Positions 14,756-21,423 of a DNA stretch of 21,423 nucleotides are shown in pieces. Every line of letters begins with the position of its first letter. Position 1 is the stretch's first letter. Below the pieces are notes generated by a model. That model was not told the origin of the DNA. It made no database searches and saw only the letters and a program-made list of their open reading frames with translations. The stretch comes from an uncultured Acidimicrobiaceae bacterium (GTDB lineage: Bacteria > Actinomycetota > Acidimicrobiia > Acidimicrobiales > RAAP-2), in contig CALAYR010000145.1 of assembly GCA_937894805.1 (NCBI GenBank), positions 1 to 21,423 on the forward strand, in the 5' to 3' direction. A program made the translations under genes and the position numbers.

Positions 14756-15412
14756 TCAAAGCTCGATCCCAAAATCTCGACTGCTTTCCTGGGTCAGCTC
14801 ATGAACACGGATGCGCCACGACTCCACAACCTCTTTCAGTTCCTCCATCGAGGAACGAGAAAGCTGGAATTCCTCATCTCGAATTCGATCAAACTGATTA
14901 ACACCCTGCAGAAAGGCAGAGACGGTAAATCCGCGGTCTTTTTCTTTAGCGAGAGTGAAAAGTTCCTCAATTTCAAAATATTGAGTGAGCGCCGCCAGGT
15001 CGACAAAATCTCGAGCAGCTGCGCGACCAAATACAGCGAGAACCTTATCTACCGCGAGCTCTTTAGTGGATAGCACAGGCGAAAACTCACCTTGTTGCGG
15101 GCGGAAGAGCCTGGCATCAGCGCCAAAATCAAGTTCGAGCTCATTAGCTCCTAGCTTGGCCCTCATGCGAACGAAGGTTGGGCTCATCTGAATAATCTCA
15201 ACCAAATACCCAAAGTCGTTTAAGGCGGTGATGACTTTGGGTACGAACTGTGTGACTTCAGAATTCTTAGTACTGAAGAAATCTAGGTCATTAGTCGAAC
15301 GATGGACAACTCCCTGCGAAATTAAAGCAGCGCCGCCAGCAAGTGCAAAATCACTCCCCTCAATAGCGTGCGCAACTGCCTTTTGAACTGAGACCTGAAA
15401 CGGTGAGAGCAT
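14756..15412 (-). CDS. AbiEii/AbiGii-type nucleotidyltransferase (putative toxin)
   Basis: 218 residues. Nucleotidyltransferase motif I is present as ALAGGAAL (23-30) followed by HRSTNDLDFF (37-46) with metal-binding D42/D44; ELELDFG (91-97) supplies the third acidic strand; STKELAVDKVLAVFGR then RDFVDLAAL (134-142) is the K...R-D-F-x-D-L signature of AbiEii-like proteins. Relatives include AbiEii and MenT toxins that add nucleotides to tRNA ends and arrest growth. The start overlaps the stop of the upstream 111-residue gene in TAATG. Base composition is visibly more AT-rich than neighbours (25 of 60 bases G/C in line 14941-15000), a hint of horizontal acquisition. Activity as a toxin is inference. 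Confidence 0.82.
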   Translation of the reverse strand: MLSPFQVSVQKAVAHAIEGSDFALAGGAALISQGVVHRSTNDLDFFSTKNSEVTQFVPKVITALNDFGYLVEIIQMSPTFVRMRAKLGANELELDFGADARLFRPQQGEFSPVLSTKELAVDKVLAVFGRAAARDFVDLAALTQYFEIEELFTLAKEKDRGFTVSAFLQGVNQFDRIRDEEFQLSRSSMEELKEVVESWRIRVHELTQESSRDFGIEL

Positions 15413-15747
15413 TAAGACGCTCTAAATGCTCGCTCTGAAAACCACCGATCCCATGCTGTTCGAACGTGGCGAGGGAGATAGAGCTCTGCCCAAATAGATT
15501 GAAGCGTGTTGAACGAAATGTATTCGCGGACATCTTCATCTGTGCCTTCGGTCAGGACAATTTCGTAGAGGCGGATACATTCATCATGGTTCTCGGAGTC
15601 GAGAACGAGCGGGGCTCCGGACCACCATATTCCTGAGTGAAGCCTGACTACACCCGACGTGCGAGCGATTGACTCTTCTGAAAAATCCGTTGGTATTGCA
15701 ACGGGCCGTGATCCGGGTCCTAGAAGGGATGATCGCGTAAGGGTCAT
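15412..15747 (-). CDS. Small partner of the nucleotidyltransferase (putative antitoxin, unrecognised fold)
   Basis: 111 residues; coupled to the nucleotidyltransferase by a one-base TAATG overlap, in the upstream position usual for antitoxins. It shows no winged-helix AbiEi-like domain. A middle SGIWWSGAPLVLDS stretch precedes a helical part with LYEIVL...REYISF and LYLPRHVRTAWDRW near the end. I recognise no named family. The ATG at 15747 has no clear ribosome site, so the true start may be internal. The antitoxin role rests only on gene order and coupling. Confidence 0.6.
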   Translation of the reverse strand: MTLTRSSLLGPGSRPVAIPTDFSEESIARTSGVVRLHSGIWWSGAPLVLDSENHDECIRLYEIVLTEGTDEDVREYISFNTLQSIWAELYLPRHVRTAWDRWFSERAFRAS

Positions 15748-15761
15748 AGGAAAAGCATAGG

Positions 15762-15795
15762 ACCCTGGTTGGACAATCTCCAGGGTGTTCCCTGG
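15762..15795 (-). terminator. Alternating hairpins after metF (probable terminator)
   Basis: Three related segments, ACCCTGG (15762-15768), CCAGGGT (15780-15786) and CCCTGG (15790-15795), can form either of two mutually exclusive stems: a 7-bp stem with an 11-base loop or a 6-bp stem with a 4-base loop. On the minus strand they start 7 bases beyond the metF stop and end before TCCTATGCTTTT. They separate metF from the nucleotidyltransferase module. Confidence 0.55.
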
Positions 15796-15802
15796 GGCGA
15801 AA

Positions 15803-16654
15803 TTAGTTAAAGAGCCGGGAGTGAATTTCCTGTGTGGCGGTCGATCGATTCAATGTGTAGAAGTGGAGTCCTGGGGCTCCACCATCAAGAAGTTCTCGGC
15901 AGAGCTCGGTAGCGGCCCGAATGCCTTCGGCCCGAACGGCCAGTCCGCCCCCCTGCTCGTGAGCCCGCTCGAGCCGCTCGACTAGCCAGATGGGCACTGC
16001 AGCACCCATGTCGGCCATTCGGGCCACACCGCTCAAGGTCGTCACCGGCATGATGCCCGGGAGGACCGGCTTGGTAACGCCGAGTGAGCCCAGTTCATTT
16101 ACGAGGCGCCGCCACTCTTCAAAATCAAAGAAGAACTGCGTGACGGCAAAATCTGCTTCACGCAGCTTGACGGCGAGGTGTTTGCGATCACTGACGAGAT
16201 CATCGGAGCGAGGGTGGCCCAGCGGATGAGCGGCTACGCCAATAGAGAATGATCCAACTTCACGCGCCAGTTCAACCAGCTCCAGAGCGTGCGTGAACTC
16301 ACCGCCCTGGAGGGCAGGGTCGTCGGGGATGTCGCCACCGAGCGCCATGATGTTCTCCACGCCGCCATCGACGTAGTTCTGCAGAATGTCGCGCATCTCA
16401 ACGCGGTTGTGGCCAACGCAGATGAGGTGGGCCATCGCGGTGATGTGGCCTTCAGTCTCAATGGAGTGCACGAGATCAAATGTCCGTTGCCGTGACTCAC
16501 GTCCCCCGCGGTAAGTGACCGAAACAAAAGAGGGGTCCAAGGAACGTAAATCGCGAATGGTATCGGCGAGAATGGCCGACTCTTCGTCGTTCTTCGGCGG
16601 AAAGAACTCGAAGGAGCGTGTGGCGCCCGCTGCGAGCAGCTGATCGATGCGCAC
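15803..16654 (-). CDS. metF: 5,10-methylenetetrahydrofolate reductase
   Basis: 283 residues. FEFFPPK (15-21) with catalytic E16, SFVSVTYRGG, AHLICVGHNRVEM, NIMALGGDIP and FAVTQFFFD are the MetF flavin/folate-site motifs in order; the length is that of bacterial MetF with no regulatory domain. It reduces methylene-THF to methyl-THF for methionine synthesis. The GTG start lies 3 bases after the stop of the cupin gene, so it is probably translated by coupling. It is the last gene of the sucC-to-metF cluster and is followed by a probable terminator. Confidence 0.94.
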   Translation of the reverse strand: MRIDQLLAAGATRSFEFFPPKNDEESAILADTIRDLRSLDPSFVSVTYRGGRESRQRTFDLVHSIETEGHITAMAHLICVGHNRVEMRDILQNYVDGGVENIMALGGDIPDDPALQGGEFTHALELVELAREVGSFSIGVAAHPLGHPRSDDLVSDRKHLAVKLREADFAVTQFFFDFEEWRRLVNELGSLGVTKPVLPGIMPVTTLSGVARMADMGAAVPIWLVERLERAHEQGGGLAVRAEGIRAATELCRELLDGGAPGLHFYTLNRSTATQEIHSRLFN

Positions 16655-16657
16655 GGG

Positions 16658-17029
16658 TTACTGGGCTCGACCGAAGTCGTCCTCGAGGCGAACGATGTCA
16701 TCCTCGCCAAAATACGTACCGTGCTGAACTTCGACGAAGACGACCTGGGTCTCCGTGCGGTTTTCGCAGCGGTGCGCGGTGCCGACGGGGATGTCGATGG
16801 AGTGACCCGGTCCGACCTGGTGTTCAGTGCCATTCAAGATGACGGTGGCCGTACCGGAAACTACAAACCAGTGCTCGGAGCGCTTGGCGTGCTGCTGGTA
16901 GCTGAGCCGCTTGCCTGGTTCGACCACGATGCGCTTGACCTTGTGGTCGGGGGCAGCGTCATCGAGCACAAGGTACATACCCCAAGGGCGAACGTCATAC
17001 TCACGTCCGAGTTCATCACGAGTGGTCAT
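16658..17029 (-). CDS. Stand-alone cupin, phosphomannose isomerase type II family
   Basis: 123 residues from ATG 17029, preceded by GGAGAAG and overlapping the folD stop in ATGA; a longer frame runs back into folD and is rejected. YDVRPWGMYLVL (11-22), HKVKRIVVEPGKRLSYQQH (29-47), RSEHWFVVSGTATV (50-63), IPVGTAHR and GEDDIVRLEDDFGR match the C-terminal isomerase domain of ManC-type bifunctional enzymes, with metal-ligand His47 and His53 and a later His in GTAHR. The guanylyltransferase domain is absent. It may interconvert mannose-6-P and fructose-6-P, or bind a different ligand; its place between two folate genes is unexplained. Confidence 0.85.
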   Translation of the reverse strand: MTTRDELGREYDVRPWGMYLVLDDAAPDHKVKRIVVEPGKRLSYQQHAKRSEHWFVVSGTATVILNGTEHQVGPGHSIDIPVGTAHRCENRTETQVVFVEVQHGTYFGEDDIVRLEDDFGRAQ

Positions 17030-17877
17030 CGAATCTTCTCCGCGGCTAGAACTGCGTTGCGTAAAAGCATTGCACGGGTCATCGGCCCAACGCCACCAAT
17101 TCGAGGAGTAATCCAACCGGCCACATCGGCCACATCGTCGGCGACATCACTCATCAAACGCTTGCCGACCCAGCTGGTTCCTGCACCGACCACGGCCGCG
17201 CCGGGCTTGACCATGTCCTTGGTGACCAGACCGGCCACGCCGGCCGCGGCGATAATTACATCGGCTTGCCGGGTCAAATGACCCATATCTTCGACACCGG
17301 TGTGCAGCACGGTCACGGCCGCGTTGCAACCCGGACGACGCATCGCCAGCAGTAGTGCGAGCGGACGACCGATAGTTAGACCACGTCCGATCACGACCAC
17401 GTGCTGACCCTCAACGGGCACCTTGTGGGCCATGAGGAGCTCCACGATCCCGGCCGGGGTACAGGGCAGGGGGCCCGGTGCGCCCATCACGAGGCGACCC
17501 AGGTTGGTGGGGTGCAGTCCGTCGACATCCTTTTCGGGATTGATGCGCAACAGAATCTGCTCTTCGTTAATGCCGTTCGGCAACGGGAGTTGCACCAGGA
17601 TCGAATGAATCGACGGGTCGGCGTTCATCTCATCGACGAGGGCCTCGACGTCGGCCTGCGTAGCGTCATTGCCGAGCTGGGCGTGATGGGAACGGATGCC
17701 TACTTCTTCACAGTCGGCGTGCTTCATGGCGACGTACTTGGCGCTGGGGCCATCGTCACCGACGAGAATGGTGCCCAGTCCGGCGGGGCGACCGGCGGCG
17801 ACCAGGCGCGAGGCGCGATCAGCCAGCTCCATTTTCATTCGCGCGGCAACGCGCTCTCCATCAAGTAGTTCGGCCAT
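17026..17877 (-). CDS. folD: Methylene-THF dehydrogenase / methenyl-THF cyclohydrolase
   Basis: 283 residues. Catalytic K52 in KYVAMK, Q96 in ILVQLPLP and D119 in KDVDGLHPTNLGRL match the E. coli K/Q/D set. PCTPAGIVELL, GRGLTIGRPLALLL (usually GRS-x-x-V-G) and GGVGPMTRAMLL complete the family signature. It interconverts methylene-, methenyl- and 10-formyl-THF, the last used by the neighbouring PurN and PurH. AAGGAG lies 5 bases before the ATG and overlaps the purH stop region (9-base gap). The stretch VVGAGTSWVGKRL, usually VIDVG, departs from the family but is not at a catalytic residue. Confidence 0.95.
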   Translation of the reverse strand: MAELLDGERVAARMKMELADRASRLVAAGRPAGLGTILVGDDGPSAKYVAMKHADCEEVGIRSHHAQLGNDATQADVEALVDEMNADPSIHSILVQLPLPNGINEEQILLRINPEKDVDGLHPTNLGRLVMGAPGPLPCTPAGIVELLMAHKVPVEGQHVVVIGRGLTIGRPLALLLAMRRPGCNAAVTVLHTGVEDMGHLTRQADVIIAAAGVAGLVTKDMVKPGAAVVGAGTSWVGKRLMSDVADDVADVAGWITPRIGGVGPMTRAMLLRNAVLAAEKIR

Positions 17878-17886
17878 GATCGCTCC

Positions 17887-19428
17887 TTAGTGGCGGAAGT
17901 GGCGCTCGCCGGTCATCATCATCACGATGCCGGCCGCGTCCGCCGCGTCGATAACTTCTTGGTCGCGCACCGAACCACCGGGCTGTACGACCGCCGTAAC
18001 ACCGGCCGAAGTAAGTGCGTCCAGTCCATCGGCAAAGGGGAAGAAGGCATCTGAAGATGCGGCTCCACCAATTGCAAGGTCGCCCGCCTTCTGGGTCGCA
18101 ATACCGGCGGCCACCACACGAGACTGCTGACCGGCGCCAACTCCCACGGCCACACCGTCACGAGCGATCACGATGGCGTTCGAGGTGGTCCGGGCGCAGA
18201 CACGCCACGCAATTTGGAGGTCGCGAAGTTCTTCGGCCGTGGGTTGGCGTTTCGTGACACAGCGCCAGTCGGTTACGGGCACGACGAGTTCGTCGGCATT
18301 TTGTACGAGGGCCGTGTTACCGAAGGTGCGAATTGAAAGTCCGAGTGCTTCCGGCGCCGGCGCACTCAGCAGGCGCGTCGCCTTACGGCGCGCCACCAGC
18401 GTGGCGATGGCATCGGGCGTCATCGAGGCCGCGATAATGACATCAGCTTGCGGGCCGGCCGCAATCGTTTCGGCGAGTTCCTGATCGAGCTCTCCCCCAA
18501 CGGCAACGATGCCGCCAAAGGCGCTCTGCGGATCGGCCGCCAGAGCCTTAGTGAAGGCGTCTACGAAGGATGTTCCGATGGAGGCACCCGAAGCGTTGGC
18601 GTGCTTAATGATTGCCACGGCCGGGGCACCATTGGCGTCGGCCGAGAGTTCGTGCACTAAGCGCCACGCGGCGTCGGCGTCAAAGAGGTTGAGGTAGCTG
18701 AGTGCCGTGCCGGCGTGCTTTTCAACGCCGTCCCACCACGTGGTCGTGCCGTGGAGTCGGTAGCGAGCGCCAATCTGGTGGGGGTTCTCGCCGTAACGAA
18801 CAACATCGGCACGATCCATTGAGAGGTGCAGAGTCGGTGGAACGACAGCGTCGGTCGCGCTGGGCGCCTCGCCAATAACGCCACCTTGATCGAACCAACT
18901 CACAATCGCCGCGTCGTAGGCGGCGGTGTGGGCGAAGGCGTCACGGGCGAGCTGGTGTCGTGTGGTGTTCGATAGTGCGCCACTCTCCTGCAGTTCAGCC
19001 AGCACCACGTCGTACTGCGCCGGGTTAGTCACGATGCCGACGTGCTGGTGGTTCTTGGCCGCAGCGCGCACCATGGTCGGACCACCGATATCGATGAGCT
19101 CAACCGAGGGGTCCATGTGAAAGGGGTAGAGATTACAGACGACCAAGTCGATAGCCGTAATGCCGTGGGCTTCGAGGTCTTCAAGGTGGCTTGACTTGCT
19201 GCGATCCGCCAGGATGCCCCCGTGAATCTTGGGGTGCAGGGTCTTGACGCGGCCGTCGAGCATCTCGGGTGACTGGGTCACTTCTTCGACCTTCTGGTGG
19301 GCGATACCGGCCTCTGAGAGGGCCGTAGACGTGCCTCCGGAGGCGATGAGGTCGATGTTCAGGGCTTCGAGGCCGCGGGCGAACTCCAGTAGTCCGGTCT
19401 TATCCCAGACACTCAGTAGAGCTCGCAT
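17887..19428 (-). CDS. purH: Bifunctional AICAR transformylase / IMP cyclohydrolase
   Basis: 513 residues, the normal size. The N-terminal MGS-like cyclohydrolase domain shows LLSVWDKTGLLEFARGL, IASGGTST, and SPEMLDGRVKTLHPKIHGGIL (53-73). The transformylase domain has RYGENPHQ, the catalytic KHANASG (usually KHANPCG) and SAFGGIVA. It carries out the last two steps of IMP synthesis using 10-formyl-THF. ATG 19428 has only a weak GAGG ahead. An 87-bp gap to purN shows no terminator and no obvious promoter, so both are probably in one transcript. Confidence 0.96.
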   Translation of the reverse strand: MRALLSVWDKTGLLEFARGLEALNIDLIASGGTSTALSEAGIAHQKVEEVTQSPEMLDGRVKTLHPKIHGGILADRSKSSHLEDLEAHGITAIDLVVCNLYPFHMDPSVELIDIGGPTMVRAAAKNHQHVGIVTNPAQYDVVLAELQESGALSNTTRHQLARDAFAHTAAYDAAIVSWFDQGGVIGEAPSATDAVVPPTLHLSMDRADVVRYGENPHQIGARYRLHGTTTWWDGVEKHAGTALSYLNLFDADAAWRLVHELSADANGAPAVAIIKHANASGASIGTSFVDAFTKALAADPQSAFGGIVAVGGELDQELAETIAAGPQADVIIAASMTPDAIATLVARRKATRLLSAPAPEALGLSIRTFGNTALVQNADELVVPVTDWRCVTKRQPTAEELRDLQIAWRVCARTTSNAIVIARDGVAVGVGAGQQSRVVAAGIATQKAGDLAIGGAASSDAFFPFADGLDALTSAGVTAVVQPGGSVRDQEVIDAADAAGIVMMMTGERHFRH

Positions 19429-19515
19429 TTCGTGGCCTCACTTTCGGAGAAATCCCCAAGAACTGCCATCAGCCTACTAATCGACCGTGGCCGACCTTTC
19501 AAGACGACTCTGCGG

Positions 19516-20121
19516 CTACAGCGAGACACTTTCGGGAGAAGTCCCGGCCTCCATCGCCGTGACCACCGCTCGAATGACTGCGGGATAGATCAGACGCTCA
19601 GTCTGCTTAATGCGTTCCTGTAGAGACTCTTCGGTGTCGCCGGCCTCAACCGCAACTTCCCTTTGCGCGAGGATGGGGCCTTCGTCCAGTTCCTCCGTGG
19701 CGAGATGCACCGTGCAACCCGTCACCGTCACGCCGGCGGCCAGCGCGTCACGCACAGCGTGCCAACCCTTGAAGTGCGGCAGGAGTGAGGGATGGGTATT
19801 GAGCACCACTCCGGGGAAGGCCTCATGGAAGGCAGCTGAGGTAATGGTGCCAAAGCCCGCCATGGCGATGAGGTTGACCTCGTGGTGACGCAACGTTTCC
19901 ACAACCGCGAGCGAGTACGCCTCGCGGTCAAAGGACTTAGTAAATCCGCCGAAGTCCTCGCGATTGACTAAAGCGGCGGGAATACCCGCCGCTTTAGCTA
20001 GTTCGAGTCCGCGACACGGCCTGTCGGCCAGTATCACGTCGACGTGAATGCCGTCGGCCAGAATCGACTCGAGAATCGTGCCTGAACCGGAGACCAAGAC
20101 GGCGAGTCGGGGACTGGCCAC
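19516..20121 (-). CDS. purN: Phosphoribosylglycinamide formyltransferase 1
   Basis: 201 residues from GTG 20121. The open frame continues to 20313 but that extension overlaps sucD and is not PurN-like; the GTG gives MASPRLAVLVSGSGT, the normal N-terminus, and sits 4 bases after the sucD stop. Catalytic N108 and H110 (VVLNTHPSLLP) and D146 (ELDEGPIL) match E. coli N106/H108/D144. It formylates GAR with 10-formyl-THF in purine synthesis. No ribosome site is visible, so translation probably follows from sucD. Confidence 0.94.
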   Translation of the reverse strand: MASPRLAVLVSGSGTILESILADGIHVDVILADRPCRGLELAKAAGIPAALVNREDFGGFTKSFDREAYSLAVVETLRHHEVNLIAMAGFGTITSAAFHEAFPGVVLNTHPSLLPHFKGWHAVRDALAAGVTVTGCTVHLATEELDEGPILAQREVAVEAGDTEESLQERIKQTERLIYPAVIRAVVTAMEAGTSPESVSL

Positions 20122-20125
20122 GCGC

Positions 20126-21010
20126 TTAGAGCGCTCGGACGATTTCGACCATCTTTTCGCCGGCCTCGGTGGGGTTCTGACAGACGTGAACGCCAGCTTC
20201 GCGCAGCGCGTCCATCTTGGCCTGAGCCGTTCCCTTGGAACCCGAGATGATGGCACCCGCGTGACCCATCTTGCGTCCGGGAGGAGCGGTAACACCGGCG
20301 ATGTACGAAACAACGGGCTTGGTCATGTTGGCCTTGATCCACTCGGCCGCGTTCTCTTCTTCACTTCCGCCGATCTCACCGATCATCATGACGGCCTTGG
20401 TTTCGGGGTCGTCGTTGAAGGCCTTGAGGCAGTCGATGAAGTTGGTGCCGGGAACCGGGTCGCCACCGATGCCGACACAGGTCGTCTGACCAATGCCCTG
20501 CTGGCTGAGTTCGTGGAGCGCCTGGTAGGTCAACGTACCCGAGCGTGACACGATGCCGACGGGGCCGCCGGGCAGCGCGATGTCACCAGAGGTGATGCCG
20601 ATGTTGCACTTTCCGGGGCTGATGATGCCGGGGCAGTTCGGGCCGAGCAGGCGGACGTTCGGGAAGTCCTGCTTCAAGCGGTTGTAGGTCACGGCCTCGT
20701 CCTGGGCGGGAATGCCTTCGGTAATGCACACGATGAAGGTGATGCCACCCTCAGCGGCCTCCAAGATCGCAGCAGCCGCGAACTTCGGCGGAACCGACAC
20801 GAACGACGCAGTGGCGCCCGTGGCGTCCACGGCTTCCTTCACCGAGTTGAACACGGGGATGCCGTCAACGTCGGTGCCACCCTTGCCGGGGGTTACGCCG
20901 CCGACAACCTTGGTGCCGTAGTCGCGGTTGCGCAGGCCGTGGAAACGGCCCTGACCACCGGTCAGACCCTGGACAATGACTTTGGTGTTTTCGTCTACAA
21001 AAATGCTCAT
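20126..21010 (-). CDS. sucD: Succinyl-CoA synthetase alpha subunit
   Basis: 294 residues. CoA-binding GLTGGQGRFH near residue 15-24, LGPNCPGIISPGKCNIGI, SRSGTLTYQA, and GRKMGHAGAIISG with the phosphorylated His at about residue 250. With SucC it makes succinyl-CoA to succinate with ATP or GTP formation, feeding the SDH encoded 10 kb away. AAGGAAG lies 4-5 bases before the ATG; the sucC stop is 9 bases upstream. Confidence 0.97.
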   Translation of the reverse strand: MSIFVDENTKVIVQGLTGGQGRFHGLRNRDYGTKVVGGVTPGKGGTDVDGIPVFNSVKEAVDATGATASFVSVPPKFAAAAILEAAEGGITFIVCITEGIPAQDEAVTYNRLKQDFPNVRLLGPNCPGIISPGKCNIGITSGDIALPGGPVGIVSRSGTLTYQALHELSQQGIGQTTCVGIGGDPVPGTNFIDCLKAFNDDPETKAVMMIGEIGGSEEENAAEWIKANMTKPVVSYIAGVTAPPGRKMGHAGAIISGSKGTAQAKMDALREAGVHVCQNPTEAGEKMVEIVRAL

Positions 21011-21019
21011 GGTTCTTCC

Positions 21020-21423
21020 TTAGGCGTTTGCCAAGCCAACGGCCTTGCGGGCAGCGTCGAGCATGGTCGGTTCGGTGATCAACTTGTCGTTCAGGTGGGG
21101 CAGCAAAATGGCGCGACCCTCAACGGCGTTCGTGCCGTCGAGGCGAAGCACGATGGGAGCAGCGATCGAGACTCGACGCAGAGCTTCCAAGATGCCGTTG
21201 GCAACGTCGTCAACCTTGGTGATACCACCAAAGATGTTGACGAAGATGGCCTTCACCTTCGGGTCAGAGTTGATGACCTCGAGGGCTGCGGCCATGACGT
21301 CGGGGCTTGCGCCACCGCCGATGTCCAAGAAGTTTGCTGGGCGTACGCCACCGTGACGCTCGCCTGCGTAAGCGACGACGTCGAGAGTCGACATAACCAG
21401 ACCGGCACCGTTTCCGATGATTC
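21020..21423 (-). CDS. sucC: Succinyl-CoA synthetase beta subunit, C-terminal part (start outside window)
   Basis: The frame runs through the window edge; about 134 C-terminal residues are visible, beginning IIGNGAGLVMSTLDVVAYAG and continuing NFLDIGGGAS, AIFVNIFGGITKVDDVANGI and VLRLDGTNAVEGRAIL, all of which are strongly conserved SucC ligase-domain motifs. The internal ATG at 21394 is not the start. Confidence 0.96.
   Translation of the reverse strand, partial: IIGNGAGLVMSTLDVVAYAGERHGGVRPANFLDIGGGASPDVMAAALEVINSDPKVKAIFVNIFGGITKVDDVANGILEALRRVSIAAPIVLRLDGTNAVEGRAILLPHLNDKLITEPTMLDAARKAVGLANA

Noticed and set aside
20122..20313. Upstream extension of the purN frame
   Set aside because: It lies wholly over sucD, and PurN homology begins at the GTG at 20121.
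1..21423. CRISPR arrays, insertion sequences, integrases, tRNA or rRNA genes
   Set aside because: I saw no regularly spaced repeats, transposase or recombinase motifs, or RNA-gene signatures in either strand.

Overview
This window looks like a chromosomal segment of a moderately high-GC actinobacterium. The pointers are two WhiB-family iron-sulfur regulators, a DUF2342 zincin-like protein, an Sdh1-type succinate dehydrogenase (sdhC-A-B with a one-gene membrane anchor, as in mycobacterial Rv0249c-Rv0247c), a MoxR/von Willebrand pair like Rv0958/Rv0959, and a sucC-sucD-purN-purH order as in Mycobacterium (Rv0951-Rv0957). The mix of marker genes and small unknowns would suit Acidimicrobiia, but that class assignment is inference.

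Left part (1-4.1 kb): the C-terminal end of a PDZ-domain protein is followed by a DUF2342 protein whose HExxH zinc motif is lost, then by a small unknown gene on the minus strand. A first whiB (+) and a formiminotransferase-domain gene (+) run towards a second, WhiB2/WhmD-like gene (-), with a shared bidirectional terminator between them. Upstream of the second whiB lies a perfect 22-bp palindrome. A small beta-rich protein resembling DUF6941 follows on the minus strand with its own terminator.

Middle part (4.1-12.9 kb): a MoxR-type AAA+ ATPase and a vWA protein form an abutting minus-strand pair. A 263-bp divergent region, with a large imperfect hairpin, a CRP/GlxR-like site, a -10 box and a leader hairpin, separates them from the plus-strand sdhC-sdhA-sdhB-SCP2-like operon. 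The last gene of that operon overlaps, tail to tail, a secreted pentapeptide-repeat protein that carries four spaced 23-residue modules.

Right part (12.9-21.4 kb, all minus strand): a glyoxalase/VOC-fold gene, malate dehydrogenase with a strong terminator, an AT-richer two-gene module (AbiEii-type nucleotidyltransferase plus a small upstream partner, probably toxin-antitoxin-like), and then a tightly packed metabolic cluster read sucC > sucD > purN > purH > folD > type-II phosphomannose-isomerase-like cupin > metF. Together sdhCAB, mdh and sucCD cover consecutive TCA-cycle steps, and purN, purH, folD and metF cover folate one-carbon supply and use (both PurN and PurH use 10-formyl-THF made by FolD; MetF diverts methylene-THF to methionine). 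The unexplained parts are the hairpin-rich sdh/moxR divergent region, the 22-bp palindrome, the nucleotidyltransferase module, the cupin inside the folate cluster and the patterned pentapeptide protein.
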